Source of the DNA: Antedon bifida
Lineage: Eukaryota; Echinodermata; Crinoidea; Comatulida; Antedonidae
Length of the DNA stretch: 64,000 bases
Assembly: GCA_963402885.1 (NCBI GenBank)
Contig: OY727093.1
Coordinates: 28,271,409-28,335,408, forward strand
Reading direction: 5' to 3'
Shown here: positions 60,301 to 63,649 of the stretch, piece after piece
Numbering within the stretch: the first letter of the stretch is position 1
Layout: each line of letters opens with the position of its first letter
Program-made: the position numbers and the translations under genes
The notes under the pieces: generated by a model
The model's input: the letters and a program-made list of their open reading frames with translations, nothing else
What the model was told of the DNA's origin: nothing
Database searches by the model: none

Positions 60301-61057
60301 ATCAGTTTGTGGTCAGATGTTTGCCCTTCTCTTACAGAATTGTACTTTATGCAAAGTACATACTGAGAACACTTAATGTTATTATTACACTTAGGTAATT
60401 CTCAGGTGGGACTCAAACCCATGACCTCCAGATCACTAGCCTGGCACTCATACCTCTATACCACCATACATTGACTAGAGGCCAGGGTTAGATTCTAACC
60501 CAAGGAAGCAGCGTGTACTGCACCAACATGATGTTCTCAATATGCACTTAAGTACAATTACGAGAGTTGGGCAAACATCTGCTCATTAGCCAATCAGTGA
60601 TCTCCATCTCTGCTATGCACAACTTAAGAATTGTTCATAGACCTACAGTAGCAATGTATTTATATAGACAGATGATCATAATCATACTTTGTTATTTTAT
60701 TTTGCTGCGTCACAAAAGTCACTTCTTGAATTATGTATGTATAATAACATCGGATTACATTTTAGGATTACTTAAAGTCAACACTGTAGTTCGAGAAAAC
60801 GGATTAGTACGAAGATAGTAAATTTATGATAACCTCTTAGTGAACTTCAGGAAAAGCAAAAACATCATTAATTTTTAAAGTTCATTTATAATGTACAATC
60901 CAACCAAATGCTGTAATAGTGAATTAACTAGCTTTATTTTATGTTTTCATTTCTACAGCGATGGCGAAATGCTGCGTTTGCTGTACTCGTGGGACTCGTC
61001 ATTCTTCTGTACCTTATCATTTTCGCCGTCTTTCCTGGTGGTATCATGAACGAATGA
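21179..61057 (+). CDS. RING-CH (MARCH-type) membrane E3 ligase with USP9X/USP24-like N-terminal region, 10 coding exons
   Basis: Exons: 21179-21326, 31114-31241, 32392-32510, 39031-39073, 51144-51262, 53971-54037, 56620-56739, 58483-58571, 59510-60143, 60959-61057. They total 1566 nt, or 521 residues plus stop. Every junction is GT/AG and every phase matches. Residues about 1-290 are helical with no catalytic motif. Order and wording (GWEGACLDSF, LILDPKTS, GGFVSLQERL, CLLRPFGNCAEAL, QHRIRTRLMML) parallel the N-terminal armadillo-like region of USP9X/USP24 as recalled (ALIKPFGQCYEFL, ALIQPLGVCAEYL). Residues 290-410 are Ser/Gly/Gln-rich linker. Residues 418-465 form a C4HC3 RING-CH: C418, C421, C436, C438, H446, C449, C462, C465, plus W453. 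Residues 494-514 are one membrane span. The expected role is transferring ubiquitin from an E2 at a membrane; the N-terminal module may choose the substrate (inference). Known MARCH proteins usually have two or more spans after the RING, so one short span at the extreme C-terminus is unusual. No close family name is known to me. Confidence 0.85.
21353..21483 (+). mobile_element. MITE-A copy 7 (left end lost)
   Basis: Starts within the left arm at TCTAAACTAATTTGACAAAA; ends intact with TTTGATAGTATAGACAGAGC. It begins about 26 bp after the exon 1 donor. Confidence 0.8.
22838..22945 (-). mobile_element. SINE family 1, tail fragment, minus strand
   Basis: CAGTGGCTGTGTGTGAACTA, GTACATAAAACTCCCTCATC, AAGTGCACACAAGC and TTGGACCTAATGT follow the reverse complement of the 15003 copy, with small deletions. 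The tRNA-like head is absent. Confidence 0.55.
24549..24915. mobile_element. 367-bp element with TIRs of about 45 bp
   Basis: The left end ATAGAGTTCTGCGGTGTGAC and GTCACAACGATAGATGGCGC is mirrored on the right by GCGCAATCTACCGTTGTGAC and GTCAGCACCGCAGAACTCTA. A TA duplication at the edges is possible. It has no coding capacity. Each arm carries a TGACGTCA-like word, so a copy can bring CREB-type sites with it. Confidence 0.75.
24960..25825. repeat. Tandem array, about 120-190-bp unit, 5-6 copies
   Basis: The unit contains AAGTATCATTTTAGTCCATC, AGGCGGTTTTAGAGCCTTTT, CAAGCAAAGGACCATCCACA and GTAAGTCACTCATAGACAGG. Unit lengths vary by internal deletion, with later copies shorter. It is non-coding. 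Confidence 0.8.
26100..26535. mobile_element. MITE-C copy 1
   Basis: Ends are inverted: GTCCTGTTTCTGCTGCATAA near 26104 and TATGCAGCAGAAACAGACCC near 26522. Internal CCATTTTAACCGGTTATTGC and TTAGAACGCC are shared, in the opposite order, with the copy at 50155. A further internal AAGCAGAAACAAGAC suggests nesting or a chimeric copy. Confidence 0.65.
27570..27890 (+). promoter_or_regulatory. Possible cryptic promoter with CRE-like sites
   Basis: A full TGACGTCA palindrome (about 27582) and an AACGTCAC word stand above the intron's background GC content. They are followed 300 bp later by a GC-rich start context and a 41-codon ORF. No TATA box or splice donor that joins exon 2 in phase was found. 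Confidence 0.25.
27888..28013 (+). CDS. Small ORF of 41 codons in intron 1, unknown
   Basis: ATG at 27888 in TCATATGGCCGCGG context; begins MAAAYWKEKCEALKELNTKA and ends VLCIN before TAA. The first 30 residues read like ordinary protein (charged, helical, balanced), unlike the repeat-derived frames nearby. A GTACAG after codon 29 could be a donor, but it gives phase 0, which does not fit exon 2. It could be the first exon of a nested gene, a retroposed fragment or chance. I do not recognise it. Confidence 0.25.
   Translation: MAAAYWKEKCEALKELNTKAFVILIEEFMVQTIGRLVLCIN
28090..29060. repeat. Tandem array, about 125-bp unit, 7-8 copies
   Basis: The unit contains AAGAGATCTAGCTGTCTAAT, TGGTTCAGAATTCCTTTGGA, GCTGCCACAGCAAAAGCTCT and GTAGATGCACTAGTCATTGT. 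The copies at 28498-28620 and 28628-28750 are nearly identical; outer copies are more diverged. It is non-coding; the minus-strand open frame at the left end comes from the repeat. Confidence 0.85.
29842..30049 (+). pseudogene. Decayed C-terminal fragment of a non-LTR reverse transcriptase
   Basis: The frame reads FGHIKRQDEMEKRVLEAYIP, GKRRRG, a TGA stop, PRCQWEKIITDVFGS, then after a frame change ASRMTEDKRWFQNTVREAKF. The order GH-(I/V)-x-R, RVLEG-(x)-PGKRxRGRP, W, then DRxxWRxxV is the usual end of LINE ORF2 products. With two breaks it is inactive. Confidence 0.65.
30050..31113. other. End of intron 1, nothing recognised
   Basis: AT-rich sequence leading to the acceptor of exon 2. No repeat end or frame of note was seen. 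Confidence 0.35.
31114..31241 (+). CDS. RING-CH gene, coding exon 2
   Basis: Residues 50-92. GWEGACLDSFLKYSLCDAIG is followed by a charged helix, RINNELEDKKEEK. Acceptor GAATTATAG, donor GTAAGA. In USP9X-type proteins the equivalent position has a Trp-containing segment before the next helix pair (from memory). Confidence 0.85.
32010..32050 (+). pseudogene. Degenerate duplicate of the exon 3 acceptor and first codons
   Basis: CTTTTTTTCAGATGAATCTA, TAAAGCTTGTCTTTGAACCAG (32010-32050) aligns with the true exon 3 start TTTTTTTCAGGTGAATCTAT, TAGCTCGTCTTGAACAAG (32381-32417). It has a stop and a 1-base insertion and ends where a MITE-D element begins. It looks like a dead local duplication. Confidence 0.55.
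32046..32331. mobile_element. MITE-D copy 1 with expanded internal repeat
   Basis: Ends CCAGTGGCGTAACGTAG and CAGCTGTTACGCCACTG are inverted. The interior has about ten copies of a CCCTTAAGCTCTGGG unit (32150-32290), far more than the related copies. CAGTGGCGTAAC ends are typical of hAT-like MITEs, but no 8-bp duplication is visible. Confidence 0.65.
32392..32510 (+). CDS. RING-CH gene, coding exon 3
   Basis: Residues 93-131 plus two bases of codon 132. VNLLARLEQVIELAVCCLSK is followed by LSALNLILDPKT. Acceptor ATTTTTTTCAG, donor GTAAGTA. Matches the USP9X LxLLAMALNPHCKFH-type helix in order and spacing (from memory). Confidence 0.87.
33034..33300. mobile_element. MITE-E copy 1, diverged
   Basis: AGATGTTTGCCCTACACTGA, TTGAGAACACTTGCG, AAGTAATTCTCAGGTTGAAC and CAAGGAAGCAGGGGATGTAC follow the same order as the element at 60314-60581. 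The right end is degraded. Confidence 0.5.
34598..34745. repeat. MITE-F-like repeat
   Basis: GATATATTGTCTCCCTAAAA, GTTGAATATGCCATTTTAAT and GTCACATATAGG recur at 35668-35790 (and inverted, weakly, at about 22250-22330). It is probably a small palindromic element; no exact ends were found. Confidence 0.4.
34768..34849 (+). mobile_element. MITE-A copy 8, internally deleted (82 bp)
   Basis: Both termini are intact (TAAAGCTCTGTCTACACTAT and GATAGTGTAGACAGAGCTCTA), with only a short centre, TGTGCCCATACATGGACAT. It shows the minimal form of the family. Confidence 0.85.
35668..35790. repeat. MITE-F-like repeat, second copy
   Basis: TATATATTGTCCCTTAAAAA and GAATAGGCCATTTTAATGTC, then the inverted CAAAATGGCCTATTCAAAGT. 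The last two make an inverted pair about 60 bp apart. Confidence 0.45.
35888..36000 (+). mobile_element. tRNA-like SINE fragment
   Basis: A-box-like AGTGGAGCTGTTATAACGTT and B-box-like GAGGGTTCAATGCTGACC, followed by CTTCCTCCTGTCTGG. It is a different family from the other SINEs here. No tail or target duplication is clear. Confidence 0.45.
36395..36535. repeat. 18-bp tandem repeat, TATTAAGGGGACACCCCC
   Basis: Six to seven imperfect units. The unit contains the palindrome GGGG(ACA)CCCC. It is adjacent to the block at 36575. Confidence 0.75.
36575..36850. repeat. Three-copy direct repeat of about 95 bp
   Basis: CACAGTAGAACTTYYCYTTT, GACACCTCTATATTAGGGGG and ACACTTTCTTG occur at about 36577, 36668 and 36768. 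The GGGGACAC word links it to the neighbouring 18-bp repeat. Confidence 0.7.
36882..37599. mobile_element. 718-bp DNA transposon relic with 15-bp TIRs and 8-bp target duplication
   Basis: Left end CCCGGGGGGGTCACT (36882-36896), right end AGTGACCCCCCCGGG (37585-37599). The flanks are CAGCCAAC on both sides (36874-36881 and 37600-37607), a perfect 8-bp target-site duplication. An 8-bp duplication fits hAT, P or Merlin-like elements; which one is unknown. No transposase frame was seen. A second, rearranged copy is at 52341-52795. The intact duplication implies a fairly recent insertion. Confidence 0.85.
39031..39073 (+). CDS. RING-CH gene, coding exon 4 (43 bp)
   Basis: Completes codon 132 (AG|C, Ser) and encodes IHSFSKATSSGYKK to residue 146. 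Acceptor TTTATTTTCAG, donor GTAAGTA. It is short, but required by phase: exon 3 ends in phase 2 and exon 5 starts in phase 0. Confidence 0.75.
39579..39735. mobile_element. MITE-B copy 2
   Basis: AATGCTTGGCTCCCACTAGA at the left, inverted as CCTAGTGGGAACCAAGCTTA at the right. The centre CCAATCACAAGCGATGG is mirrored by TCGCTTGTCATTGG. Confidence 0.8.
40370..40520 (+). mobile_element. SINE family 1, head half
   Basis: GAGTGAGTGGCTGAGCGGTT, AAGACAGTGGAAACCTAATT, ACGTAGCCATAACATAACAA and CCATGGGTCTGGTGGTAGAA match the first 130 bp of the 15003 copy. The tail diverges after about 40475. Confidence 0.7.
40726..40838. mobile_element. MITE-D copy 2
   Basis: CAGTGGCGTAACACAGGTTG at the left, inverted as GATGTTACGACACTGG at the right. 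Internal GCACTCCTAAGGGGCCCTC and CTGGGGCCCCTGGGTTTA are shared with the copies at 32046, 55190 and 57030. Confidence 0.65.
41448..44616. mobile_element. Two related elements, one nested in the other, with terminal hairpins
   Basis: Element 1 begins with hairpin AATTCGTC-ACTTT-GACGAATT (41448-41468) followed by TAGGTGATCATTTT, and ends with a hairpin built from that word (44585-44616, stem 13, loop 6). Element 2 begins with hairpin AACTCGTC-ACTTT-GACGAGTT (42969-42989) followed by GGGTTATCCGC. It ends with a 15-bp perfect hairpin built from that word (44508-44540, loop TAC). The two bodies are alike: both carry TATGCCATCCTAT, GTGTAGCATAGRYGAAATTAC and GATGACGTCA blocks about 1.5 kb apart. Element 2 interrupts element 1 near its 3' end. 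Paired short inverted words near both ends plus a 3' hairpin recall Helitron2/Helentron elements. No Rep or helicase frame is present. The class is inferred. Confidence 0.65.
45090..45490. repeat. Three-copy tandem repeat of about 135 bp
   Basis: The unit contains TACTTAAACCATAATTCTAG, GATATGATAGGCTGGTCCCT and CATCGTCTCAACTGCTGTAT. Copies begin near 45090, 45228 and 45370. Confidence 0.7.
46368..46620 (+). mobile_element. MITE-A copy 9, duplicated left end
   Basis: A left terminus TAAAGCTCTGTCTACACTAT at 46368 is followed by about 100 bp of partly unrelated sequence. A second left terminus, AAACTCTGTCTACACTGTCT, lies at about 46484 with a full body and the right end GTGTAGACAAGGCTTTA. It is a tandem or nested copy. 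Confidence 0.75.
46800..47160. repeat. Two-copy direct repeat of about 175 bp, MITE-G related
   Basis: ATTGGCAGATTTCATTGTAA, ACAAATGTGCACCCACATAA, GAGTATTTATTGAATATCAT and AACAATCCTCCAACCAAATG occur at about 46802 and again at about 46980. The last two blocks are inverted at 58925-58970 in the MITE-G element. Confidence 0.75.
47691..47860 (-). mobile_element. LINE 3'-end fragment, minus strand
   Basis: The reverse complement reads AATTGCCCTGTGTGGGACGA, TTAAAGAATTTTGAATTGAA, TTGAAATTGG, which is a short 3' UTR ending in an ATTGA-type repeat. This is typical of CR1/L2-like LINE tails (inferred). It has no coding sequence. Confidence 0.5.
48211..48372 (+). mobile_element. MITE-A copy 10
   Basis: TAAAGCTCTGTCTATACACT to GATAGTATAGACAGAGCTTA, near full length. 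Confidence 0.85.
49383..49620 (+). mobile_element. SINE family 1, near full length
   Basis: GAGTGAGTGGCCGAGCGGTT, CCATAACATCGGCAAGGGTC, CCATGGTTCTGGCTGTAGAA, CTTTAATGAACCTAGTACAT and GGGGTTACCCCGGTGTACTA. Small deletions have removed part of the B-box region. Confidence 0.75.
50155..50400. mobile_element. MITE-C copy 2
   Basis: GTGTTTCTGCTGCATAACGC at the left, TTATGCAGCAGAAACAGGCC at the right. It carries four AACCGGTTA words and an internal CCTGTTTCTGCTCCAAAG. Confidence 0.75.
50835..50995 (-). mobile_element. MITE-A copy 11, inverted orientation
   Basis: TTAAGCTCTGTCTACACTAT with the short arm first (CAAACTTTATGTGACAAAAA), then the two CATATTTGGGCA blocks, ending TTTGATAGTGTAGAGCTTTT with a 6-bp deletion. 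Confidence 0.85.
51144..51262 (+). CDS. RING-CH gene, coding exon 5
   Basis: Residues 147-185 plus two bases of codon 186. SPLVKQLLSHYSNAGGFVSL is followed by QERLTRCNELNLIQIACLL. Acceptor CTTTACAG, donor GTATAG (weak). It corresponds to the LINKFGTLNGFQILHDRF and VQIIAALIKP region of USP9X as recalled. Confidence 0.9.
51286..51455 (+). mobile_element. MITE-A copy 12
   Basis: TTAAGCTCTGTTTACACTAT to TTGATATTGTAGACAGAGCA. It begins 24 bp downstream of the exon 5 donor and is followed directly by a MITE-B. Confidence 0.85.
51455..51591. mobile_element. MITE-B copy 3
   Basis: AAGCATGGTTTCCACTAGAG, then GACGCAACACAAAACATAGA, mirrored by TGTTGCGTCTCTTAGTGGGA and ACCACGCATTA. It adjoins a MITE-A copy. 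Confidence 0.75.
52335..52795. mobile_element. Second copy of the GGGGGGGTCACT element, rearranged, with a long G tract
   Basis: GATCACTTGTATATAAACCA, AGCCACTTCAAGACATGAGG, GCTACCTGTTTTACTGAAAA and, later, TTTGACACGGGTGGGCGAGC and CCCACACTTGTGCTACCAGG match 36882-37599 in order, with a deletion of about 250 bp. The right TIR is absent. A run of about 17 G lies at 52371-52387. Confidence 0.75.
52800..52921 (+). mobile_element. LINE 3' tail ending in a TTATC repeat
   Basis: CATGTACGTTTTCTAATTTT, TGTTGTGGTCATGACAATAA and AGTTTTATCTTATCTTATCT. The AATAAAG signal followed by a short pentanucleotide tail is typical of CR1/L2-type retrotransposons. It adjoins the truncated element to its left. Confidence 0.5.
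53971..54037 (+). CDS. RING-CH gene, coding exon 6
   Basis: Completes R186, then PFGNCAEALTPDIVQSYFVT and VL to residue 208. Acceptor CTCTTTACAG, donor GTAAGT. The (K/Q)P(F/L)GxCxExL motif of USP9X/USP24 is read across the exon 5-6 junction, which supports the join. Confidence 0.9.
54357..54580 (+). mobile_element. tRNA-derived SINE (family 2), + strand
   Basis: A-box-like GTTGTGGCTTGGTGGTTATG, B-box GGGTTCAAGTCCTGTCACAT, and tail GGTCCCTAATGATCAGCAAT, TGCTGGATGGATCACC. It is close to the reverse complement of 6950-7195. Confidence 0.8.
55185..55300. mobile_element. MITE-D relic
   Basis: CCGGGCCTTGCTCAGGGGCT, CCTTTAAGCTCTGGGTTTAG and CCAGTGTACG resemble the family's right half. No clear ends remain. 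Confidence 0.4.
56404..56446. repeat. 18-bp hairpin, CCGGTGT stem
   Basis: CCTACGTGTCTCCGGTGT is followed by a 5-base spacer, AGTTA, and then ACACCGGAGACACATAGG on the other side. One position differs, and it pairs as G-U in RNA. It is isolated, lies about 170 bp before exon 7, and its function is unknown. Confidence 0.65.
56620..56739 (+). CDS. RING-CH gene, coding exon 7
   Basis: Residues 209-248, phase 0 at both ends. DGLCKYVEELDSDVLLQEDT, then QIPCILPDLAGQKLIETLLD. A long pyrimidine tract precedes the acceptor; donor GTAAGT. Skipping it would keep the frame. Confidence 0.87.
57030..57180. mobile_element. MITE-D copy 3
   Basis: GGCAAAGGCCCCTGGTTTTA, GCACTCCTAAGTGGCCCTGC, TGGGTAGTTGCATTG and GAGGCCCCTGGGTTTAGCC parallel the 32046 copy. 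The ends are degraded (GTTAGCCACTG at the right). Confidence 0.55.
57457..58012. repeat. 19-bp minisatellite, CAGGGTACGCGCACCTATT, about 29 units
   Basis: Units vary mainly at RCGYRC (ACACGC, GCGCGC, GCACAC, ATGCAC). One unit at about 57868 has two extra bases, and one has AGAGGACGC. It lies in intron 7. The unit lacks a stop in all three forward frames, so long open frames (57371-58033 and 57708-58190) arise that encode a GTRTYSGYAHLFRVRAPIQ-type 19-residue repeat. These are artefacts unless transcription and translation are shown. Confidence 0.92.
58483..58571 (+). CDS. RING-CH gene, coding exon 8
   Basis: Residues 249-277 plus two bases of codon 278. SLSAIIVQVKSEDVDAYINV, then QCWQHRIRT. 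Acceptor CTTGTCTTAG, donor GTATTA (weak). The next exon completes the Arg codon. Confidence 0.85.
58888..59190. mobile_element. MITE-G, 303 bp with TIRs of about 30 bp
   Basis: AAAACATTCATTTTTTTTGT and TATAACACACCT at the left; AGGTGTGTTATAAAACAAAA and ATGAATGTTTT at the right. Internal GATTGGAGGATTGTGGTCAT and ATGATATTCAATAAAATACT are the inverse of the repeat at 46800-47160. It lies in intron 8. Confidence 0.8.
59510..60143 (+). CDS. RING-CH gene, coding exon 9 (linker and RING-CH finger)
   Basis: Residues 278-489; at 634 bp it is by far the largest exon. It begins RLMMLVDGCQGASSSKP, continues through a disordered Ser/Gly/Gln/Thr-rich stretch, then NYCRVCFEAETSP to CEVCNARFNYVPV with all eight zinc ligands. 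It ends NFRRNK at donor GTGAGG. The open frame continues 87 bp into the intron (see the retention entry). All eight ligands and W453 are in one exon. Confidence 0.95.
60144..60230 (+). CDS. Possible alternative C-terminus by retention of intron 9
   Basis: If the exon 9 donor is not used, the frame adds 28 residues, VRMEFVKATSIIVISATITI followed by IIVLTTSL, and ends at 60230. The tail is hydrophobic enough to be a membrane span, like the spliced version. Its hydrophobicity comes from an imperfect ATC/ATT repeat. Retention is not shown by the sequence alone. Confidence 0.3.
   Translation: MRMEFVKATSIIVISATITIIIVLTTSL
60165..60295. repeat. Imperfect (ATC)n microsatellite
   Basis: CATCATCGTCATTTCTGCTA through CATCACCATCATTATCACTA and ATCATCATGATCA. 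It straddles the readthrough stop and the start of intron 9. Confidence 0.8.
60314..60581. mobile_element. MITE-E copy 2, 268 bp
   Basis: CAGATGTTTGCCCTTCTCTT at the left, inverted as GAGTTGGGCAAACATCTG at the right. The inner arms ATTGTACTTTATGCA and TGCACTTAAGTACAAT also pair. The centre has a tRNA-like GGTGGGACTCAAACCCATGA (minus strand), so a SINE could be enclosed. Confidence 0.75.
60959..61057 (+). CDS. RING-CH gene, coding exon 10 (membrane span and stop)
   Basis: Residues 490-521: RWRN, then AAFAVLVGLVILLYLIIFAV, then FPGGIMNE and TGA at 61055-61057. Acceptor TTTCTACAG. One span of about 21 residues ends eight residues from the stop. The basic RRNKRWR before it suggests the RING and N-terminal region face the cytosol (positive-inside rule, inferred). 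Confidence 0.9.
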   Translation, partial: RWRNAAFAVLVGLVILLYLIIFAVFPGGIMNE

Positions 61058-61760
61058 CCAATAGCGATCAACCTGCACTATTAGTAAAACTTTATCTTCT
61101 TCCAGACCTGTTATTACTCCTGTTTAAAATGCATTTACTTGCCGAATGTAAAAGAAAAAGTAACGGGTATTAGACATTGATTTTGAATGTATGTATTTAA
61201 CTTCTGTTCACACTATGAAACTTCATTAAAGGGTTGTTCAAACACATGTTCAGATACCCAAAAGACACAAAAGCACATTTACATTAATAGTATAGTTTAA
61301 TTAAGCCTGTGTTCACATTATGAAATTGTATTCAGGATTGTTCACACACAACAAAGGTCTTTATTGTTAAGATCGTTGATTTATTACTTATGTCTGTGTA
61401 AATGAATATGATGAGTTTATGAGTTGTTTATTAGTACATGGTCTTTGTAAAACTGTCTTTAGATTCTAGATTAATCTAATCCTAATAGTGTTTGTGCTAG
61501 TCTTAGTTAATTCATACACATTTTAAATCAAATAGCTTAGTTTAATGCCATCACAGTAATGTGTGAACATCCAAATAGGGAGCATTCAGTTTCGACCTAT
61601 GACCTATGCATTAATGTGTTGCTGGTCATCATCTACGAACCACCAAATCTGTTTCAAGGAAAGGAATAGAGTGAGCAAGCTATGCATGCTATGCACGATG
61701 AATTAACAATTAAGTTGTCTCTCGTTGCAAAGCTCCCTAATAACAACCACTAATAAACAA
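61058..61760 (+). other. Probable 3' UTR and flank of the RING-CH gene
   Basis: Non-coding after the stop. An AATAAA is at 61752-61757, about 700 bp downstream; an ATTAAA lies near 61226. Which is used cannot be told. Confidence 0.35.
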
Positions 61761-61984
61761 TATAATGTGGAAACTTAGACCATAATGATCACCATGTCAA
61801 TAGAGTGCGTTGTTTAGATATTTTTTTTTTCCGTTCATAGTGTGAACAAAGTTTACATTTAATTTTCACTTAGCGGCGAGTCATTGGTACGGATGCCTTT
61901 AAACATAATGCTATTGGTGGATACAGTAGAATTAATACTGATAATGGCCGATGATGTACCAATTTGTTATTCGTCCTCCGCTGG

Positions 61985-62125
61985 CTAAGGCTTGTTTCCC
62001 ACTTGGACGTAACACAACGATATAGGCACAACGTATGTGAGTTGACCAATCACAAGCTACAATTCCTCCATTCACAATTGGATACTTATGTTATTCCGCT
62101 GCGTCCAAGTTGGAACCTAGCTTTA
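61985..62125. mobile_element. MITE-B copy 4
   Basis: TAAGGCTTGTTTCCCACTTG and GACGTAACACAACG at the left; CGCTGCGTCCAAGTTGGAAC and CTAGCTTTA at the right. Centre TTGACCAATCACAAGC. Confidence 0.75.
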
Positions 62126-62733
62126 GAAATATAGCTAAGGGTTTAAGATTGTATATCTGTTTATTGCAATGACAACAGTTGAGAACGAACCTTACTACTT
62201 AATTATTTTATCATATTTTAGTAAAATATAATATATACTGCTATTAATAGCAAAAATAATGCACAAAGCAACAAACACATCTATATATATATATATATAA
62301 TTACACATTTTTGCTTCGCATGTATATATATTTTTCGTGTTTCCTAGCATATTTCCTACAATTCCCTCTCATTTATCGTTTTCACTTTGAATTTTTAACT
62401 GTATAGTAGTACATAGCTTTTCACATATTTGTTTAATGGTAGCAGAAAGTAAAGTCCATTGATAGAACTTGGTGCTCAGTAAAAGCTAAGGTTTAAATGT
62501 TGACCCAATGTCAATATTCATTATTTACTAGTGATCTGGATTTATGATTGAAGGAACCACTAAAATACATATCTAGTAATTGTCCAAATTCTAAATTTAA
62601 AACCTTATTTACTTACAATGATAGTAACACGTCACTAGTCATATTAGGCAACATAGACATTGTGGCCGACTAGTTCTGCATACACCTTAAAATGGCGAGA
62701 TAATTAATGTAGTAAAATCTGTCTATGTATAGA

Positions 62734-62840
62734 ATCATAGGCAAAAATCACATATGTATCACATGTGATGCCTGTATAAGGCCATAGATACAATATATTA
62801 TTGATTTCACATGTGATATATCCCAGAATTTGCCTATGAT
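62734..62840. repeat. 107-bp hairpin-forming repeat
   Basis: ATCATAGGCAAA (62734-62745) is inverted as TTTGCCTATGAT (62829-62840). Inside, two copies of TCACATGTGA-like palindromes (about 62758 and 62805) also pair. Confidence 0.65.
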
Positions 62841-62851
62841 ACTGGACACAT

Positions 62852-62920
62852 TGTCATATCTGGAGATTCATTTACCATATCTGGAGATTCATAATGCAAT
62901 ATCTGGAGATTTGTAATGTC
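62852..62920. repeat. Short tandem repeat, ATATCTGGAGATTCAT
   Basis: Three units of about 24 bp: GTCATATCTGGAGATTCATT, ACCATATCTGGAGATTCATA and GCAATATCTGGAGATTTGTA. Confidence 0.75.
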
Positions 62921-62964
62921 ATGTAGATATGTAGAGATAATCAGGTGGACAACATGCTTAGTAA

Positions 62965-63095
62965 GGGCATGTGGCGCAGTGTGTTGACCTTGGACTACTG
63001 ACTGTACGGTCATGAGTTCGAATCCAACACTCGTCACATTGCTTGCATTCTTAGGCAAGACACTTTACTTACATTTGTCTCTCTCCAGTCTAGGA
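62965..63095 (+). mobile_element. tRNA-derived SINE (family 3)
   Basis: A box GTGGCGCAGTGTGTTGACC, B box GAGTTCGAATCCAACACTC, then GGCAAGACACTTTACTTACA and TTTGTCTCTCTCCAG, a conserved SINE central domain as recalled from many animals. No other copy is in the window. Confidence 0.7.
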
Positions 63096-63482
63096 AATTA
63101 TTATTATGAGTAATACCATAAATGATTTACTACTGAATCTCTTATGACAGACTGTTTTTTAGGCTGTGGCATTAGGATTACTATGTTTTTAAAGGGATTT
63201 AAATAGGCAATACAACTTGACAAAGTAGTATTTTCAACCATTAGTTATAGGATCAAGGAGTTGTTGCCATTTATCACTGCTCAGTCACCAGATCCTATTT
63301 ACATAGGTTCTTTTTTATGGATAGTAAACAAATCTTTTGTTCGTTGACCCTTGATATTCACTTTATGGCTTTATGGTTTATTATTCATTGTTTGTGAACA
63401 TCTTATTATTAACCACAAAATCAAATCGTAAATTTAAGATCCAATACAGTCGTTCATCTTTTTTATTTTACCAAAATCCAAC

Positions 63483-63649
63483 TAAATCTCTGTCTACAAC
63501 ATCAAACTAGTTCGACAAAAAAGTGTGATGTGCTCAAATATGGTAGTGGTATGCTTAAATATGGTAATGATATGACATGTGATGTGTCCATATATGGGCA
63601 CATCACATTTTTTTGTCACATAAAGTTTGGTAGTGTAGAAAGAGGTTTA
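63483..63649 (+). mobile_element. MITE-A copy 13
   Basis: TAAATCTCTGTCTACAACAT to TTTGGTAGTGTAGAAAGAGG, full length but with several terminal substitutions. Confidence 0.8.

Noticed and set aside
62965-63035. tRNA gene
   Set aside because: It is followed by a SINE central domain and lacks a pairing acceptor stem.
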